Positions 36,215-47,353 of a stretch of DNA of 64,000 bases are shown here, one piece after another (position 1 is the stretch's first letter; every line of letters begins with the position of its first letter). The notes below the pieces were generated by a model. It ran no database searches. It saw nothing but the letters and a program-made list of their open reading frames with translations, and was not told the origin of the DNA. Origin of the DNA: Gigaspora margarita (Eukaryota; Glomeromycota; Glomeromycetes; Diversisporales; Gigasporaceae); NCBI GenBank assembly GCA_009809945.1, contig WTPW01000633.1, forward strand, positions 76,180-140,179. The letters are read 5' to 3'. A program made the translations under genes and the position numbers.

Positions 36215-38049
36215 TAGTGCTCCTACAGACCAGACTCGAACTGGACTTTAGTCAAGTCTGAGTCTGGTCTGATTTTCNGACCGGACTCAGACTTTTATAT
36301 TCAGACTTTTTAGTCAAGNCTGAGTCTGGTCTGGGTCTGGTCCGAAGTCTGCAGACTGGTCTGAGTCNGAATATATTATATGTATTTTTTGGCGCTGAAA
36401 AAGTTTACTTAGTGCATTTTGTTAGAATAAATTAGTAAAATTTTATGAATCATAAGATTTTATAGAATTTTATTAATAAAATTTTATAAAATATTATAAT
36501 TCGCAAACCTTTATTAATTAATTCTAACAAAATGCACTAAGTAAACTTGTTCAGCACCTAAACATGCATCAAAACGGCTGTTTTGTTTTTATTTTACTTG
36601 TACTTTAGAGATTTGATGCACAATTTTGGATTTTAGATCAAAAAAGACAAAATTTAACATCTTATCTCCAAATTTCAAGTAAAATAAAAACAACCCTGCC
36701 GATTTAATGTATTTTTAGGTGCTAAACAAGTTTACTTAGTGCATTAAATTAGAAATAATTAGTAAAATTTTGTGAATCATAAGATTTTATAGAATTTTAT
36801 TAGTAAAATTCTATAAATTCTTAAAATTCACAAATTTTTATTAATTAATTCTAACAAAGCACACTAAGTAAACTTGTTCAGCACCTAGAAATACATTAAA
36901 TAGGCAGGGTTGTTTTTATTTTACTTGAAATTTGGAGAAAAGATGCATAATTTTGGATTTTCGATCAAAAAAGTCAAATTTAAACATCTTTTCTCCAAAT
37001 TTCAAGTAAAATAAAAACAACCCTGCCAATTTAATGTATTTTAGGTGTTGAACAAGTTTACTTAGTGCACTATGTTAGAATTGATTAATAAACATTTGTG
37101 AATCATAAAATTTATAGAATTTTATTAATAAAATTCTATAAAATCTTATGATTCACAAATTTTTATTAATTAATTCTAACATAGTGCACTAAGTAAACGT
37201 GTTAAACACCTAAAAATACATTAAATTGGAAGGTTTGTTTTTATTTTACTTGAAATTTGGAGAAAAGATGTTTAAATTTGGCTTTTTTGATCAAAAATCC
37301 AAAATTATACATATTTCTCCAAATTTCAAGTAAAATAAAAACAACCCTACTGATTTAATGTATTTTTAGGTGTTGAACAAGTTTAGTTAGTGCATCTTGT
37401 TAGAATTAGTTAATAAAAATTGTGAATTTTAAGAATTCATAGAATTTTACTAATAAAATTCTATAAAATCTTATGATTCACAAAATTTTACTAATTATTT
37501 CTAATTTAATACACTAAGTAAACTTGTTTAGCACCTAAAAATACATTAAATTGGCAGGGTTGCTTTTATTTTACTTGNAATTTGGAGATAAGATGTTAAA
37601 TTTTGTCTTCTTTGATCAAAAATCCAAAATTGTGCATCAAATCTCTAAATTTCAAGTAAAATAAAAACAAAATAGCCGTTATGATGCATGATTAGGTGCT
37701 GGACAAGTTTACTTAGTGTATTTTGTTAGAATTAATTAATAAATATTTGCGAATTATAAGATTTTATAAAATTTTATTAATAAAATTCTATAAAATCTTA
37801 TGATTTATAAAATTTTACTAATTTATTCTAACAAAATGCACTAAGTAAACTTGTTTAGCGCCAAATAATACATATAAATATATTCAGACTCAGACCAGTC
37901 TGCAGACTTCGGACCAGACCCGGACTGGACTCATAGTTGAGTCTGAGTCTGGTCTGAAGTCTGAAATTATAAAATTTAGAGTCTGAGTCTGGTCTGATCC
38001 CGGACCGGACCTGGACTGGACCAGACCCAGACCAGACCTAGGAGCACTC
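36215..38049. mobile_element. hAT-like hairpin-array element, whole copy (1835 bp)
   Basis: Ends TAGTGCTCCTA and its inverse (one end base differs), flanked by an exact 8-bp duplication GAAACATG (36207-36214 and 38050-38057), the hallmark of hAT transposition. Inside each end lie arrays of GTCTGAGT, GTCTGG and GTCTGCAGACT (about 36245-36370 and 37880-38040), probable transposase-binding repeats. Between them are five copies of palindrome A (about 170 bp, arms GTGCTGAACAAGTTTACTTA) alternating with four of palindrome B (about 110 bp, arms TTTTACTTGAAATTTGGAGA). The linkers are inverted too. No protein is encoded. Confidence 0.88.
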
Positions 38050-38428
38050 GAAACATGGGTTATCTATGTACTAAAGTTAAAACTTATCGTATTTCATGAT
38101 CTAACTTTTTTCTCATATTAGATAACCTACTTTGGGCTCTTAAGCAAAGTGTTCAGCATGTAATTTTACATCACATTTTGGGATTGAATCGCGCTTTTCA
38201 GACCTTTTATTAAGTAAAAATGTGTTTAAATTTAGAAAATTTTTTTTTATAAAATTTTAAAAAAAATTTCTAACTTTAAACCCATTTTTCACTTAGTAAA
38301 AGGTCTGAAAAGCGCAATACAATCCCAAAATGTGATGTAAAATTACATGCCGAACAACTTTGCTTAAGAGCCCAAAGTAGGTTACCTAATATGGGAAAAA
38401 GTTAGATCATGAAATAGGATAAATTTTA

Positions 38429-39041
38429 GACCTCGGGTCCGATAGCGTAGCGGTTATGCTCCGAGGTCGCAAATCGAAAGATTGCCAGTTCAAGTCCTGT
38501 GGACGGCGAATGCGAATTTTAATAATTGGTGTAACAAACTCTGCAGGGCAGAACTTGTTGGTTTGGATCAACGATTTGGGTAACCGAAGTCACGAGATGT
38601 AGTGAAGATCATGTCACGAACTCCTGGCGGCGTTTTCTGACAGACCTTGGCCAGTTGCGGTTAAGTGGGTACGGAAAGTCCGGGGTTAAAACTGGACAAG
38701 AAGACTAGAAGGACTTACGTCCTACCTAGCCAACTTTAGGCCGCGGATAAAGTAGTCCGAGTCGAACATTCTCGAAATGAGTTGGGGCCCCACAAATATC
38801 TGCGTATATGTAGTGAGTCGGGTAGTAATAGGAGGACCGTGAACCAGAGGGTTTAAATAGGCAACTTCCGTAGTTGGGTTGTAGGTATGGCAGCTAGTGT
38901 AGAACCTTTGGGCGGACCACTTAAATTAGGCACCAAAAGTGCACGTGTGGCTAGTTGTATCCTCATTCATGTAACAAATATTACGTCCTTAACAACTTAA
39001 TAAAGAATCGAGACAAGGTCTCAGTTGTAAAACGGGAAAAA
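38429..39041 (+). mobile_element. tRNA-derived SINE, copy 1 (613 bp)
   Basis: A box TAGCGTAGCGGTTATGC and B box-like CAGTTCAAGTCC in the first 80 bp, GC-rich body, A-rich tail, and a 17-bp target duplication AAATAGGATAAATTTTA (38412-38428, 39042-39058). Body order: ACGATTTGGGTAACCGAAGT block (from about 38566) first, then the block ending GTGCACGTGTGGCTAGTTGT (about 38846-38968). It interrupts the right arm of the foldback element. Length is far above the 100-300 bp of most fungal SINEs. Confidence 0.88.
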
Positions 39042-39545
39042 AAATAGGATAAATTTTAACTTTAGTACATAGATAACCCATGTTTCTTACAAGGTAACCT
39101 ACTTCCGTCGCCTAAGTAAAGTTGTTCAGGGCATAATTTTACACATAACTGCTAATATAAAATTTGTAAATATTTGTTTTTGACAGAGTTACATTTTGAA
39201 AAGGTGCAAAATTGGCAAAATTTTAACACAGTTTTTAAACTCAAAATTTTCTTCTTTTCTTGTTCTATATACCCGCAAAATTTAATTTTAAGTTAATTAG
39301 TTAAGCTGAGAAGGATCTTTAGCTCAAAGTTTATAGTAAATTCATATGTTTTTTTTATAATTTTTATTATAAACTTATTTTAAACTTATTTCAAGGAGAC
39401 ATGTCCTATGACTGATAAGCAATAACTTAATTGTACAATGACAATTACATATAAATTGTATTCAAGAATAAAAGCTCAGACTAATTTATCTGTGACCTAA
39501 ACCTACTAAAGTGATCAAGACTCACCTAGATTTGGATAGTTAAAA

Positions 39546-39798
39546 TATGGGGGTGAGTCAATAGAAAAGGGACAAATCATTTTTAGTAAAATTTTTTTAA
39601 TTTTTAAATTAAAATATCTTGACAACTATTTAATCAAATTTGGCAAAAAAATTTTTATTTTAATCTTGAAATTATATAGAATTAAAATAAAAAAAATTTA
39701 TTAAATTTATTAAGATATTTGTTAAGATATTTAAGCTTAAAGTCAAAAAAACTTTTACTTAGAAAAAATTTGTCCCTTTTCTATTAACTAACCCCATA
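39546..39798. mobile_element. MITE, 253 bp, TA target
   Basis: Inverted ends of about 43 bp, TGGGG(G/T)T(G)AGT...AATAGAAAAGGGACAAAT, next to TA. Flanks 39414-39545 and 39799-39990 show no gene. Confidence 0.8.
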
Positions 39799-40769
39799 TA
39801 ATTAATAGGAGTACTTTATTTAATCCATATAGTAGACCAGATACTAATTTTACAAAGTGCCTGACCTATTGGAGGACATGTATTATGCCTAGAATGTAAT
39901 TGGTCAGAAAGTCTACAGAGGCAACTGTATGTAAATACTATGCGTTGATGGGGCTTGTCATGAGTAAAGTAGCATGCTAGTAATGATTGATGTGATTTAT
40001 GCTTGAGTGTAATATTATTGGTTTTTTTCTATTGAGTGAAGGTAAAGCAGTATGGCTTTCATACTTGTTTGTAGATTTCTTCAGATATTTCAAGAAGAAT
40101 CTTGACAATAATCTGAGAAGATTGCTTGCATAGTATATTGAAGGGTTGTAGAGATTGAATTAGTAGGACAGAAATCAGCCCTTGGTAGTTGAGTATAAGT
40201 AGTAAGGGTCTAAAAATGTAGGGGCAGAGTCAAAAGATGGGTGTGTGTAGATTGCTTGTATGAGATCTTTTGGAAGGTAAGTCAGCCTCTGTACTATGAA
40301 TGACTTTCAATATAGCTGAGTAGATAATTTGATCTAGGAGTTGGTGATTTTGATGTGTTAGCTAGTGAGTAGGAATATAGAAAGGCTATAATGGAAGCAG
40401 TAGAGTGAGAAGAAGATATTGGGAAACATTCTATGAAAATATGAATAGATAGGCAGATCATTTAGGAGGTTTTTTATTTTGAATAATTTGAGGTGATTGA
40501 GTTTGGGGTTTGTAAAATTGTTAGAGCTTTTTTGGTTGTTGTTAAAGTACAGCCATGGGGTGTTCCAATCTATGAAGAGTGAAAAGTGTGCCACTTTAAG
40601 GTGCAGTTTTGTAATGGTCACATTACAATAATGTGTACCTTACAGATATTTTTTAGAAAATGTCTTGTAAACCCTTCTACTTGATGTTTTTTCTATTAAA
40701 AGAAGAAAGAGGAATTGTAAATATTGGCATGATTGAAGAGTAGCTTGTATGCATTTGAGTAATTATTAG

Positions 40770-41190
40770 CCAGGGAGTCTGCTTGGTTGTTGAAGCTATT
40801 ATCTGCATGTGTCTGAACCTGGTGCATAGTAGGCTTGATATTAAATGCATGGATAGTGTTCAATAGTGTGTGCCAGATGGGCTAGGAGTTGAATATGAAA
40901 TATTTGGAGAATTGTTTAGGAATAGACCTAAACTTATTGTATTTGGAAAATTTGAAAATAACAGACTAGGAGTCTGAAGATATCTATAGTAGAGTTGTAT
41001 AGTATTGTTGAAATAGCTAAAATGATAGCAAGAAGTTTAGCTTTGCATGAAGATGGCTAGTTTTACAATTGGTCTACATACTGGTAGATGATTTGGTTGC
41101 TGTAAATTTGTACCCAACCAATGCCCATAGAGCATTGGTCAGTTCTGATTTCTGTAACTGAACTATCTGTATAAAATATGAAGTGTTGTT
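40770..41190 (-). pseudogene. LINE RNase H domain
   Basis: FYTDSSVTEIRTDQCSMGIG (about 41110-41170) is the first strand of RNase HI with the catalytic Asp. VQTHADNSFNNQADSLAN (about 40770-40825) is the last motif, with its His and Asp. Between them lie stops and shifts. The domain follows RT, and degrades template RNA in related LINEs. Confidence 0.8.
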
Positions 41191-43276
41191 GGTTAGCATT
41201 GGCACATGTGATTTGAAAATGATCTTGTGAGCTATTATTGTTCTGAAAGAGAACTGATGTTAGAGAGTCTGTGATTTATATTGTAGGGGGGTAGAATATT
41301 TACTGGCTGCTTAATTGCAGATAAGTAGATCAAGTCAATATAGTTAGCATTGAACTTGAGCTATTTGTTAGCAGATTTTCTATTCAAAAATTGGGTGGAG
41401 AAAGCTGCTGATACCTTTAGTATACAGCAGTTTGGAATATAGTTGGTGTTGAGGTGGCAGCCTGGGTAGTGAAAGCATTGCACAGGTAGTAGAGGTACTG
41501 GTTGACTTGAGATAGGTCCATGTTGTGTTGCCAGTGCATAATAGAGATTGTATTAGCTTTACAGAATGTCTTCTGAACCTGTTCAATGATAATTTTATAG
41601 TCCAGATATGTGAGTATTCATAGTTTAAGAGATTTAGGTATCTGGTTTGTGTGATAGGCAAAGGGATTAAAGCCTTGGGGTAATAGAGTTGGTATGATAA
41701 TATGCAGGTCATTATTAGATAGAATTGTATCTTCAAGGTATAAGAACCAAAGTGGTTTTTTTCTAGTGGGGAGCAGTGTTTAAAATAGAAATTTTAATTA
41801 CCGGTACATGCACCTGTTATATAAAAAAATACTGGTTCAAAAAAAAAAAACCTGCATTAGTAGAAAATGATCATCAGATCATTGGGGCACATAGATGCAC
41901 ACAACGGTTACTTCAAAAAATTCTGGATCATGCACCGTTTGTTGCACCGGCCCAATTTTAAAATACTGGTATATGCAATATAAAAAACGGTAGATCCAGA
42001 TTTTTATCATGCTATTTTATACACTGGTGGGAAGGTGCAATAGTCTAGGTAAGATGTGCTGCTATTCTAGTAAAGCTTTGTTGTCTGCAGAGCAGAACTG
42101 CTCTAAATACAAGTTTTGTTTATGTCTGAGTTGCTGCTTGAAGGTACTCTATCTAGAATATTTACGAAGAATACTTTTTAGAGGTGCAGATATTGTCAAT
42201 AGTTATTGGGCATAGAATGTGAGAATTGGTCTAAACTGTAATTCTATGTGATTTAAAAGTTGAATAATCTTAAAGTTAGTTGTATGTCTGTTAGGGCTAT
42301 CGATTATTGGCCATGTATGTTGTAAAATATTGGTTGCCAACTATAGGTTGTTTTGTAGTTGCTGAAGTCTAATGCAAGTTGTAATACCAAGTGTGGAAAT
42401 ATTGTTGAGTCTTAGCAGGAAGTTGCTATTGTGGTATTGCAACTGTATATTCCTATATGTTGCAGATATTGTATAGGATGTGTTTAGCATAGTGCTATTG
42501 GGAGTGAATTAGGAAAGATGGGACTTAGTGTTCCTATCGAACCGAACCAAATCAAACTTTATTTAAGTTTGAGTTCAGTTTGATTTTTAAATCAAACTCG
42601 GACTCAAACTTTTTTAAAAATTATGTTTGGTTCCAGTCCGATTTCAAACTAATTTTTTAAGTTCAGTTTGATTTGAAGTTTGGTCCGAAGTTTGCAAACT
42701 TGTTCGGGTTCAATTAGTATTATAGCTGAAAATGTGCACAAGTTAGATTTTACTATGATAACTGTAGTTTGACTTCTAAACAAAAGTTTTCAGCACGAAA
42801 TTTTAGGTATATNAGTATACCTAAATATCAAATATAAAATCCTCTTTCAATTCAGTGATTGACATAACCTGTCACAGATTTGAGCGTGCTAGAAAATTTA
42901 GAAATACTCNGTGTCATGGTTTAATTTGATACCCCAGGATTTTGTNGTGCTGATNTTCGATCAGGATCGGGTGCATCGATGGCATGATCNGAACTTGCAT
43001 AATGCATGATTTAATTAAAAAGCTTAATTGTAGATAGTCTAATGCATGTAACCGGATATATTAATATCCAGGTTTAATATTGTAATATTTAAAGCAAACA
43101 TTNAATAATAAATGAGAGGCAGTTCAGTTTAGCTTTGGCTTTAGTAATTTGTCGCCTATACACTAAGTGGTCATTCCTTTACATTGATTAAAGTATCTAA
43201 TAGTATTGAATCNGATGGTGGAGTGCCTGAACGATACTCAAGTCGAATAGCCAAGCGAGTGTAGATCAGGACCACN

Positions 43277-43320
43277 TAAAAATTTGGATATTATTTATAT
43301 AAATAATATCCAAATTTTTA
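43277..43320. repeat. Perfect 44-bp palindrome
   Basis: TAAAAATTTGGATATTATTT and its exact inverse meet at AT-TA. It splits otherwise continuous text (CAGGACCAC / CATGACCCTGG), so it may be a tiny inserted hairpin. Confidence 0.85.
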
Positions 43321-43561
43321 CATGACCCTGGTGTAGATTAATAGTAAAGACCCACGAATACACAGAGGTCTGAGTAACTCCATGACACAAGAACCTGGGT
43401 AGACGAAAGTCTACTCGCTAATTTNGTTAAAGTATTGGCCTTATACTTTGTGGATAAAGCCATATTTGAAAAAATTCTNTGATCAAGTGCATTGTAAAGT
43501 GAACGTATAGTTCAAGTGATACGAAAAAGGAAAGAACATTGTAAGTAAAAGTTTAGTGTAT

Positions 43562-43793
43562 AAGTGATAACATTAAACAAAAATAATGGAAGAACCTACC
43601 TGGGCGGTAAACGAAAGAATATGGATGACCANGATCTTTTGGTATTATTGGTCGAAAATATGGTGAAAATAGCGGTTGAAGTCATGAAAAATTTGAAGAT
43701 AAAGCAAGCAAAGCGATATCATTATAGCCACGGCTGTGTTACATATGCTGGCGTCCAGGGCATTTGGCTCTATGTTGCCCATCGCAACTATAA
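43562..43793 (+). pseudogene. Captured coding fragment, unidentified
   Basis: Between the element's left part and the nested MITE a short frame (43564-43800) runs in GC-richer text with one N, ending in GCVTYAGVQGIWLYVAHR or, in another frame, ending ASRAFGSMLPIATITYE. The frame past the MITE resumes at CCTATGAA. It is probably the upstream part of the same captured gene as the Sel1 piece, but no domain is visible. Confidence 0.4.
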
Positions 43794-43801
43794 CCTATGA
43801 A

Positions 43802-44518
43802 TAGTGATAGAAAATCCCGATTTTTTTAAAAATCCCGCATGGGATCCGCGTGGAATTCNCNGGATCNAGTAGAGTTTCNGAATTTTTCACGATTAATAAA
43901 ATATATATATATAAATCATCACTAGGAATGTAATTTCTCATTAAAATCATAATCATTTCTTATAAGCTTACTGCATTTTATTACAAATATAATGCTTGTA
44001 TAGATTTTGCCTACTTTTAAACCATTTTAATCTTATAATTATTAAATTTATCAATTCAGATTTGTCTTAATTTTATCAATTTATTTTTAAAATATTATTA
44101 TATTTAAAAATTAAAATGCCAACAAAACGATAAAATCATATAGCGTATAAAAATTTATAAGTAATCAGGTGCATAACGGGATATAAATGTGCTACTGTAA
44201 ATTTATAAGTAATAAGGTTATATACACACAAAATTATAAACGACTCATAAGAAAATAATCGGGCTTATAATTTCTGATCAAATAGTCACTTTAATACTCA
44301 ATAATAATCAATAATAGATTCCCACTTTATTAATAATAACAATTTAAAAATTATATTTCAATATACAGCTTGCGCATTATCTCTATATGTACAGTACGTA
44401 TGTATATATGTGGAACGAAAAATGAATCAAAAGTTAATGCGTGCATAATATTTTTATTTACATCAAATTAAAAATCCCGCGTGGGATCCCACGCAGATCC
44501 CGCGCATTGCCATCACTA
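43802..44518. mobile_element. hAT-like MITE (717 bp), TAGTGAT ends
   Basis: Ends TAGTGATAG / inverse of TAGTGATGGCAATGCGCGGG with an exact 8-bp duplication CCTATGAA (43794-43801 and 44519-44526). Each end holds GGGATCC/GCGTGGGATCC palindromes. A truncated relative lies at 29268-29742. It is nested in the pack-type element, so it is younger. Confidence 0.9.
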
Positions 44519-44639
44519 CCTATGAATATGATAAANCGGAAAGATCAGTATAAACATCGAAAGAAGATTTATATAAGGAAAAGAAAAAGGATACAAATTC
44601 GGACAATGAAGTCTGAGATGTAAGAATCTTTGGCGTGAT

Positions 44640-45070
44640 GAAGGGCCACGGTGTTAATATTGAAAAAGATAAATGTAAAAGCGTTGATTCATCATTGAAA
44701 ATCTGAAATAGGTAATGTTGATAGCGTTGAATAAATTGGATAGAAACGAATAAACATAAAGCATTCGTTGATTATCAAGTAACAGCTTACCATGAGTATG
44801 ATGAAACCGATGTCAAAAGGAATGAACATAAGTCATTCATCAATTATCAGAAGCTTGCGGGATAGGAGGTACCGATGAAATATATATCGCTGGTTATTGT
44901 TATCAAAATGAAATCNGTGTTGAAAAAGATGAAAACAAGGTACTTGCCTGGTGCTTGAATATTGATGAAGATGGAAACTTCGGGGAAAATAGCTCAGATG
45001 GTAGAGCTGAAGTTTGTTCTAATGACGGAATTGAAGTTGAAACGAATAAAAAAGAGTTGAAAATGAAGAG
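44640..45070 (+). pseudogene. Sel1-like repeat fragments (captured host gene)
   Basis: The plus strand, in two shifted frames, encodes decayed Sel1-like repeats: GHGVNIEKDKCKS (about 44650), then NEHKSFINYQKLA (about 44830) and IYIAGYCYQNEI-VEKDENK (about 44880-44945). Sel1 repeats are helix pairs that scaffold protein contacts. Large families, often joined to protein kinase domains, are known in arbuscular mycorrhizal fungi. No kinase is seen here. The piece ends at a TGA near 45080. It lies inside a hAT-like element and so was probably carried there from a host gene. Stops after KI near 44710 and near 44853, and shifts, show decay. Confidence 0.7.
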
Positions 45071-45215
45071 AAATGAGTGAAGGTTAGTGGAACGAATGTG
45101 GATGCGAACAATATGAAGAAAGGTGTGGTCGTGATAAACAGTGATGAAAAGGAGTTAAGTAAAAATAATGAAAGGAGTGTGATTATTAGTTCAACAAATA
45201 GAGATGAGTTGTCAT

Positions 45216-45260
45216 CCGTTCCTGGTTTAGCGCGACAATGTCGCGCAGCTACTTATTATC
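45216..45260. repeat. Shared CCGTTCCTGGTTTAG repeat with hairpin
   Basis: CATCCGTTCCTGGTTTAG then a hairpin GCGCGACA-A-TGTCGCGC, then AGCTACTTATTA. A diverged copy closes the composite insert at about 5815-5862. Confidence 0.65.
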
Positions 45261-46419
45261 AGTATCTCTATCAAACCCGAACAAGTTTGTGAACTTTCAA
45301 ACTGAACTCGAACCAAACTATTGGTTATGTTTGAGTCTGGTTTGAGTTCAAAAAATAAAGTTTGGTTCCAGTTTGAGTTTGAAGATCTGCAAAATTTCGA
45401 GTTTGAGTCTGGGTTCGACCGAACTCGAACTCGAACTCTATCGGACTCNAACCGGACATAGGAACACTAATGGGACTTATGCTTTGTAATCATAAGGTAT
45501 TTGCCTAATATTTGTTGCATGTTGACTGAGGAATTATAATATTGTGTAGGTAGTATTCTGTGGTAGGAATAATAACTGTGTTGATGACATATGCTATTTG
45601 CTTGTTAGTTATGGTTTTGGTACAGCAATATTGGCCAGATTTAGGGCTTTCTCTTGGATTAGTTTGATTTGTGCTATTTGTTTATTGTTAAGTATAAACT
45701 AGCAGCCTAGAAATTTGAATAGTTGGTTTTTTGGAATTGAAGTAAGAGTGCAGTTGCAGAATTGTATAGTGGTTGTGATATGTTTTGTAATAAAAATAGA
45801 TTTACTAGAATTAATCTGTATATCTGCTATCTGGTAGAAGGAGGTAGCCATTTCAATAATCTTTTCTAGTTCTTCTTTGGATTGGGTAATCCACAGTTGT
45901 TATCCATATATGCTAGGACAGATATGGATGTGTGAAGGTAGTTGCTGTGTGAGTGCATAAGGCTAGTTTGCCATGATGTAGCTAGGCTATAGCCTGAGTA
46001 CTGTGATAAGATATGAGTAATTAGAGGATCATAGTATATCCTCCAAAGGAGCAGAGTAATTGTTTCCTCTTGGTCAATACCATTTATAATAGAGTAATAG
46101 TCATTAAGGCCAAAGTTGATAATAACCTGGTTTGTTCTGCCAGAAAGAAGGTTAGCTATAATGTTGATGAGTTGTTGGGGCATCTTGATTCTATATAATG
46201 ATTTTTGTAAAAGCTCAAGGTTAACAAAGTCATAAGCCTTGCTCATATCTTGTAATAGGAGCCACAGTTGTTTAGAGTTGCAGAAGGCATCTTTAATGAC
46301 ATTGTTAAGAATATGAATCAGTGTTGGAAAACTGTTTTAAAATTTATGTTCTCATAAGAACATGTTTATATAATTTAATGTTCTCAAAATTTTTTTTGTG
46401 TTCTCAAATAAAAAAAAAA

Positions 46420-46600
46420 TTCTTTCTTTCTCTCTCTCTCTCTCTTTTTTTTTTCTCTCTTTCTCTCTTTCTCTTTCTTTCTCTATCTTTCTTTCTTTTT
46501 TTCACTCTCTTACTCTTCTTACTCTTGCTCACTTTTTCTTACTCTTTCTTACTCTTATTTTCTTTCTCTTATTCTCTTTCTCACACTTATACTTTTATAC
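46420..46600. repeat. Pyrimidine-rich microsatellite (CT/CTTT)n
   Basis: About 180 bases of almost only C and T on the plus strand, with CTCTCT and TTTCTTTC runs and TTACTCT units. Frames across it are Ser/Phe/Leu strings and not genes. Confidence 0.9.
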
Positions 46601-46987
46601 TTTTAGTTATTTTTAAATTTTATTTTTAATTAATATATTTAAAAAATTATTAATGAAAAAGATAATTTATTTAACAAACTATATAAGCAATGCTAAGTTA
46701 TTCATAATAATAAGATTATAATTTCATATGTGTATTTTTTTAAAAATTAATATTTGAGGTTTTTTTATATATTGTTGAAGATGTTATTGGCTTGGCTTAG
46801 CTTATAGATTAAGTTTTTAAATAAGCTATTAATATCTATTAAATATTTAAATTAATAAATAAATAAATATAGTAAATATATATACTATTCTTTTTTATTA
46901 TAGTGAATTTATTAATTCAAAAAATTTTTTACTATAAAATTTTAAAACGTAGTACTAAAGTTTAAATTTATAATAACTTAAGATTTG

Positions 46988-47353
46988 TTAAGGGTAGAGT
47001 ATATGTAGATCATTTTTATAATACTAATTATGACTCTACTATGTAAATCAGAAATCACTTGTATATCATATGATTTGATTGGCTAGTTTCACGTTATCAC
47101 CCACAAAATTTATTCATCACCCGCAAAATTCATTAACTTAGTAAGTAAATTTTTAGCATACCAACTTAGTTAATATGGGGTTTTTTTGATGTTTTGATAA
47201 AACAAGTATTCAAAAACAGGTTTAGTGATATTTTATAATGTTATATTTATTTTTTATATAACTCATCCATAGTAATTGTGTTGTGTAATCTAATTTACAT
47301 AGTAGAGTCATAATTAGTATTATAAAAATGATCTACATATGCTCTACCCTTAA
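46988..47353. mobile_element. TTAA-bounded MITE, copy 2 (366 bp)
   Basis: TTAAGGGTAGAG(T/C)ATATG...; the two arms agree over 60 bp with only a few differences (TAGATCATTTTTATAATACT, AATTATGACTCTACTATGTA). The best preserved of the three copies. Confidence 0.88.

Larger units (their letters stand above)
35893..39413. mobile_element. Foldback element (about 3.5 kb) with nested insertions
   Basis: Outer arms 35893-36214 and 39079-39413 are inverted copies (end AGTCATAGGACATGTC). The arms continue inward: 38050-38230 pairs with 38250-38428 plus 39043-39078 (for example CAACTTTGCTTAAGAGCCC and its mate). Removing the hAT-like element (36215-38049) and the SINE (38429-39041) leaves a palindrome of about 1.05 kb with arms near 500 bp. 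No coding frame. Class unknown; no sure target duplication (GATCATT left, GATAAGC right). Confidence 0.75.
42526..45469. mobile_element. hAT-like element carrying host gene pieces (pack-type)
   Basis: Ends TAGTGTTCCTAT and its inverse, flanked by an exact 8-bp duplication ATGGGACT (42518-42525, 45470-45477). Subterminal repeats of GAGTTTGAGT/GAACTCGAAC type fill the first and last 200 bp. The ends resemble the TAGTGCTCCTA family. The interior (about 42900-45290) is richer in GC and CpG than the LINE around it and contains Sel1-repeat fragments plus a nested MITE. Many single Ns suggest that several copies were merged in assembly. Confidence 0.85.

Noticed and set aside
38429-38510. tRNA gene
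   Set aside because: A and B boxes are present but the stems are poor, and target duplications with an A tail show it is the head of a SINE. The same holds for 14091-14165.
41776-42215. Two plus-strand frames of 61 and 68 codons
   Set aside because: Antisense to LINE text, with no domain; the minus strand carries the LINE signal.
46321-46629. Two overlapping Ser/Phe/Leu-rich frames
   Set aside because: They are translations of a CT-rich microsatellite within a MITE.
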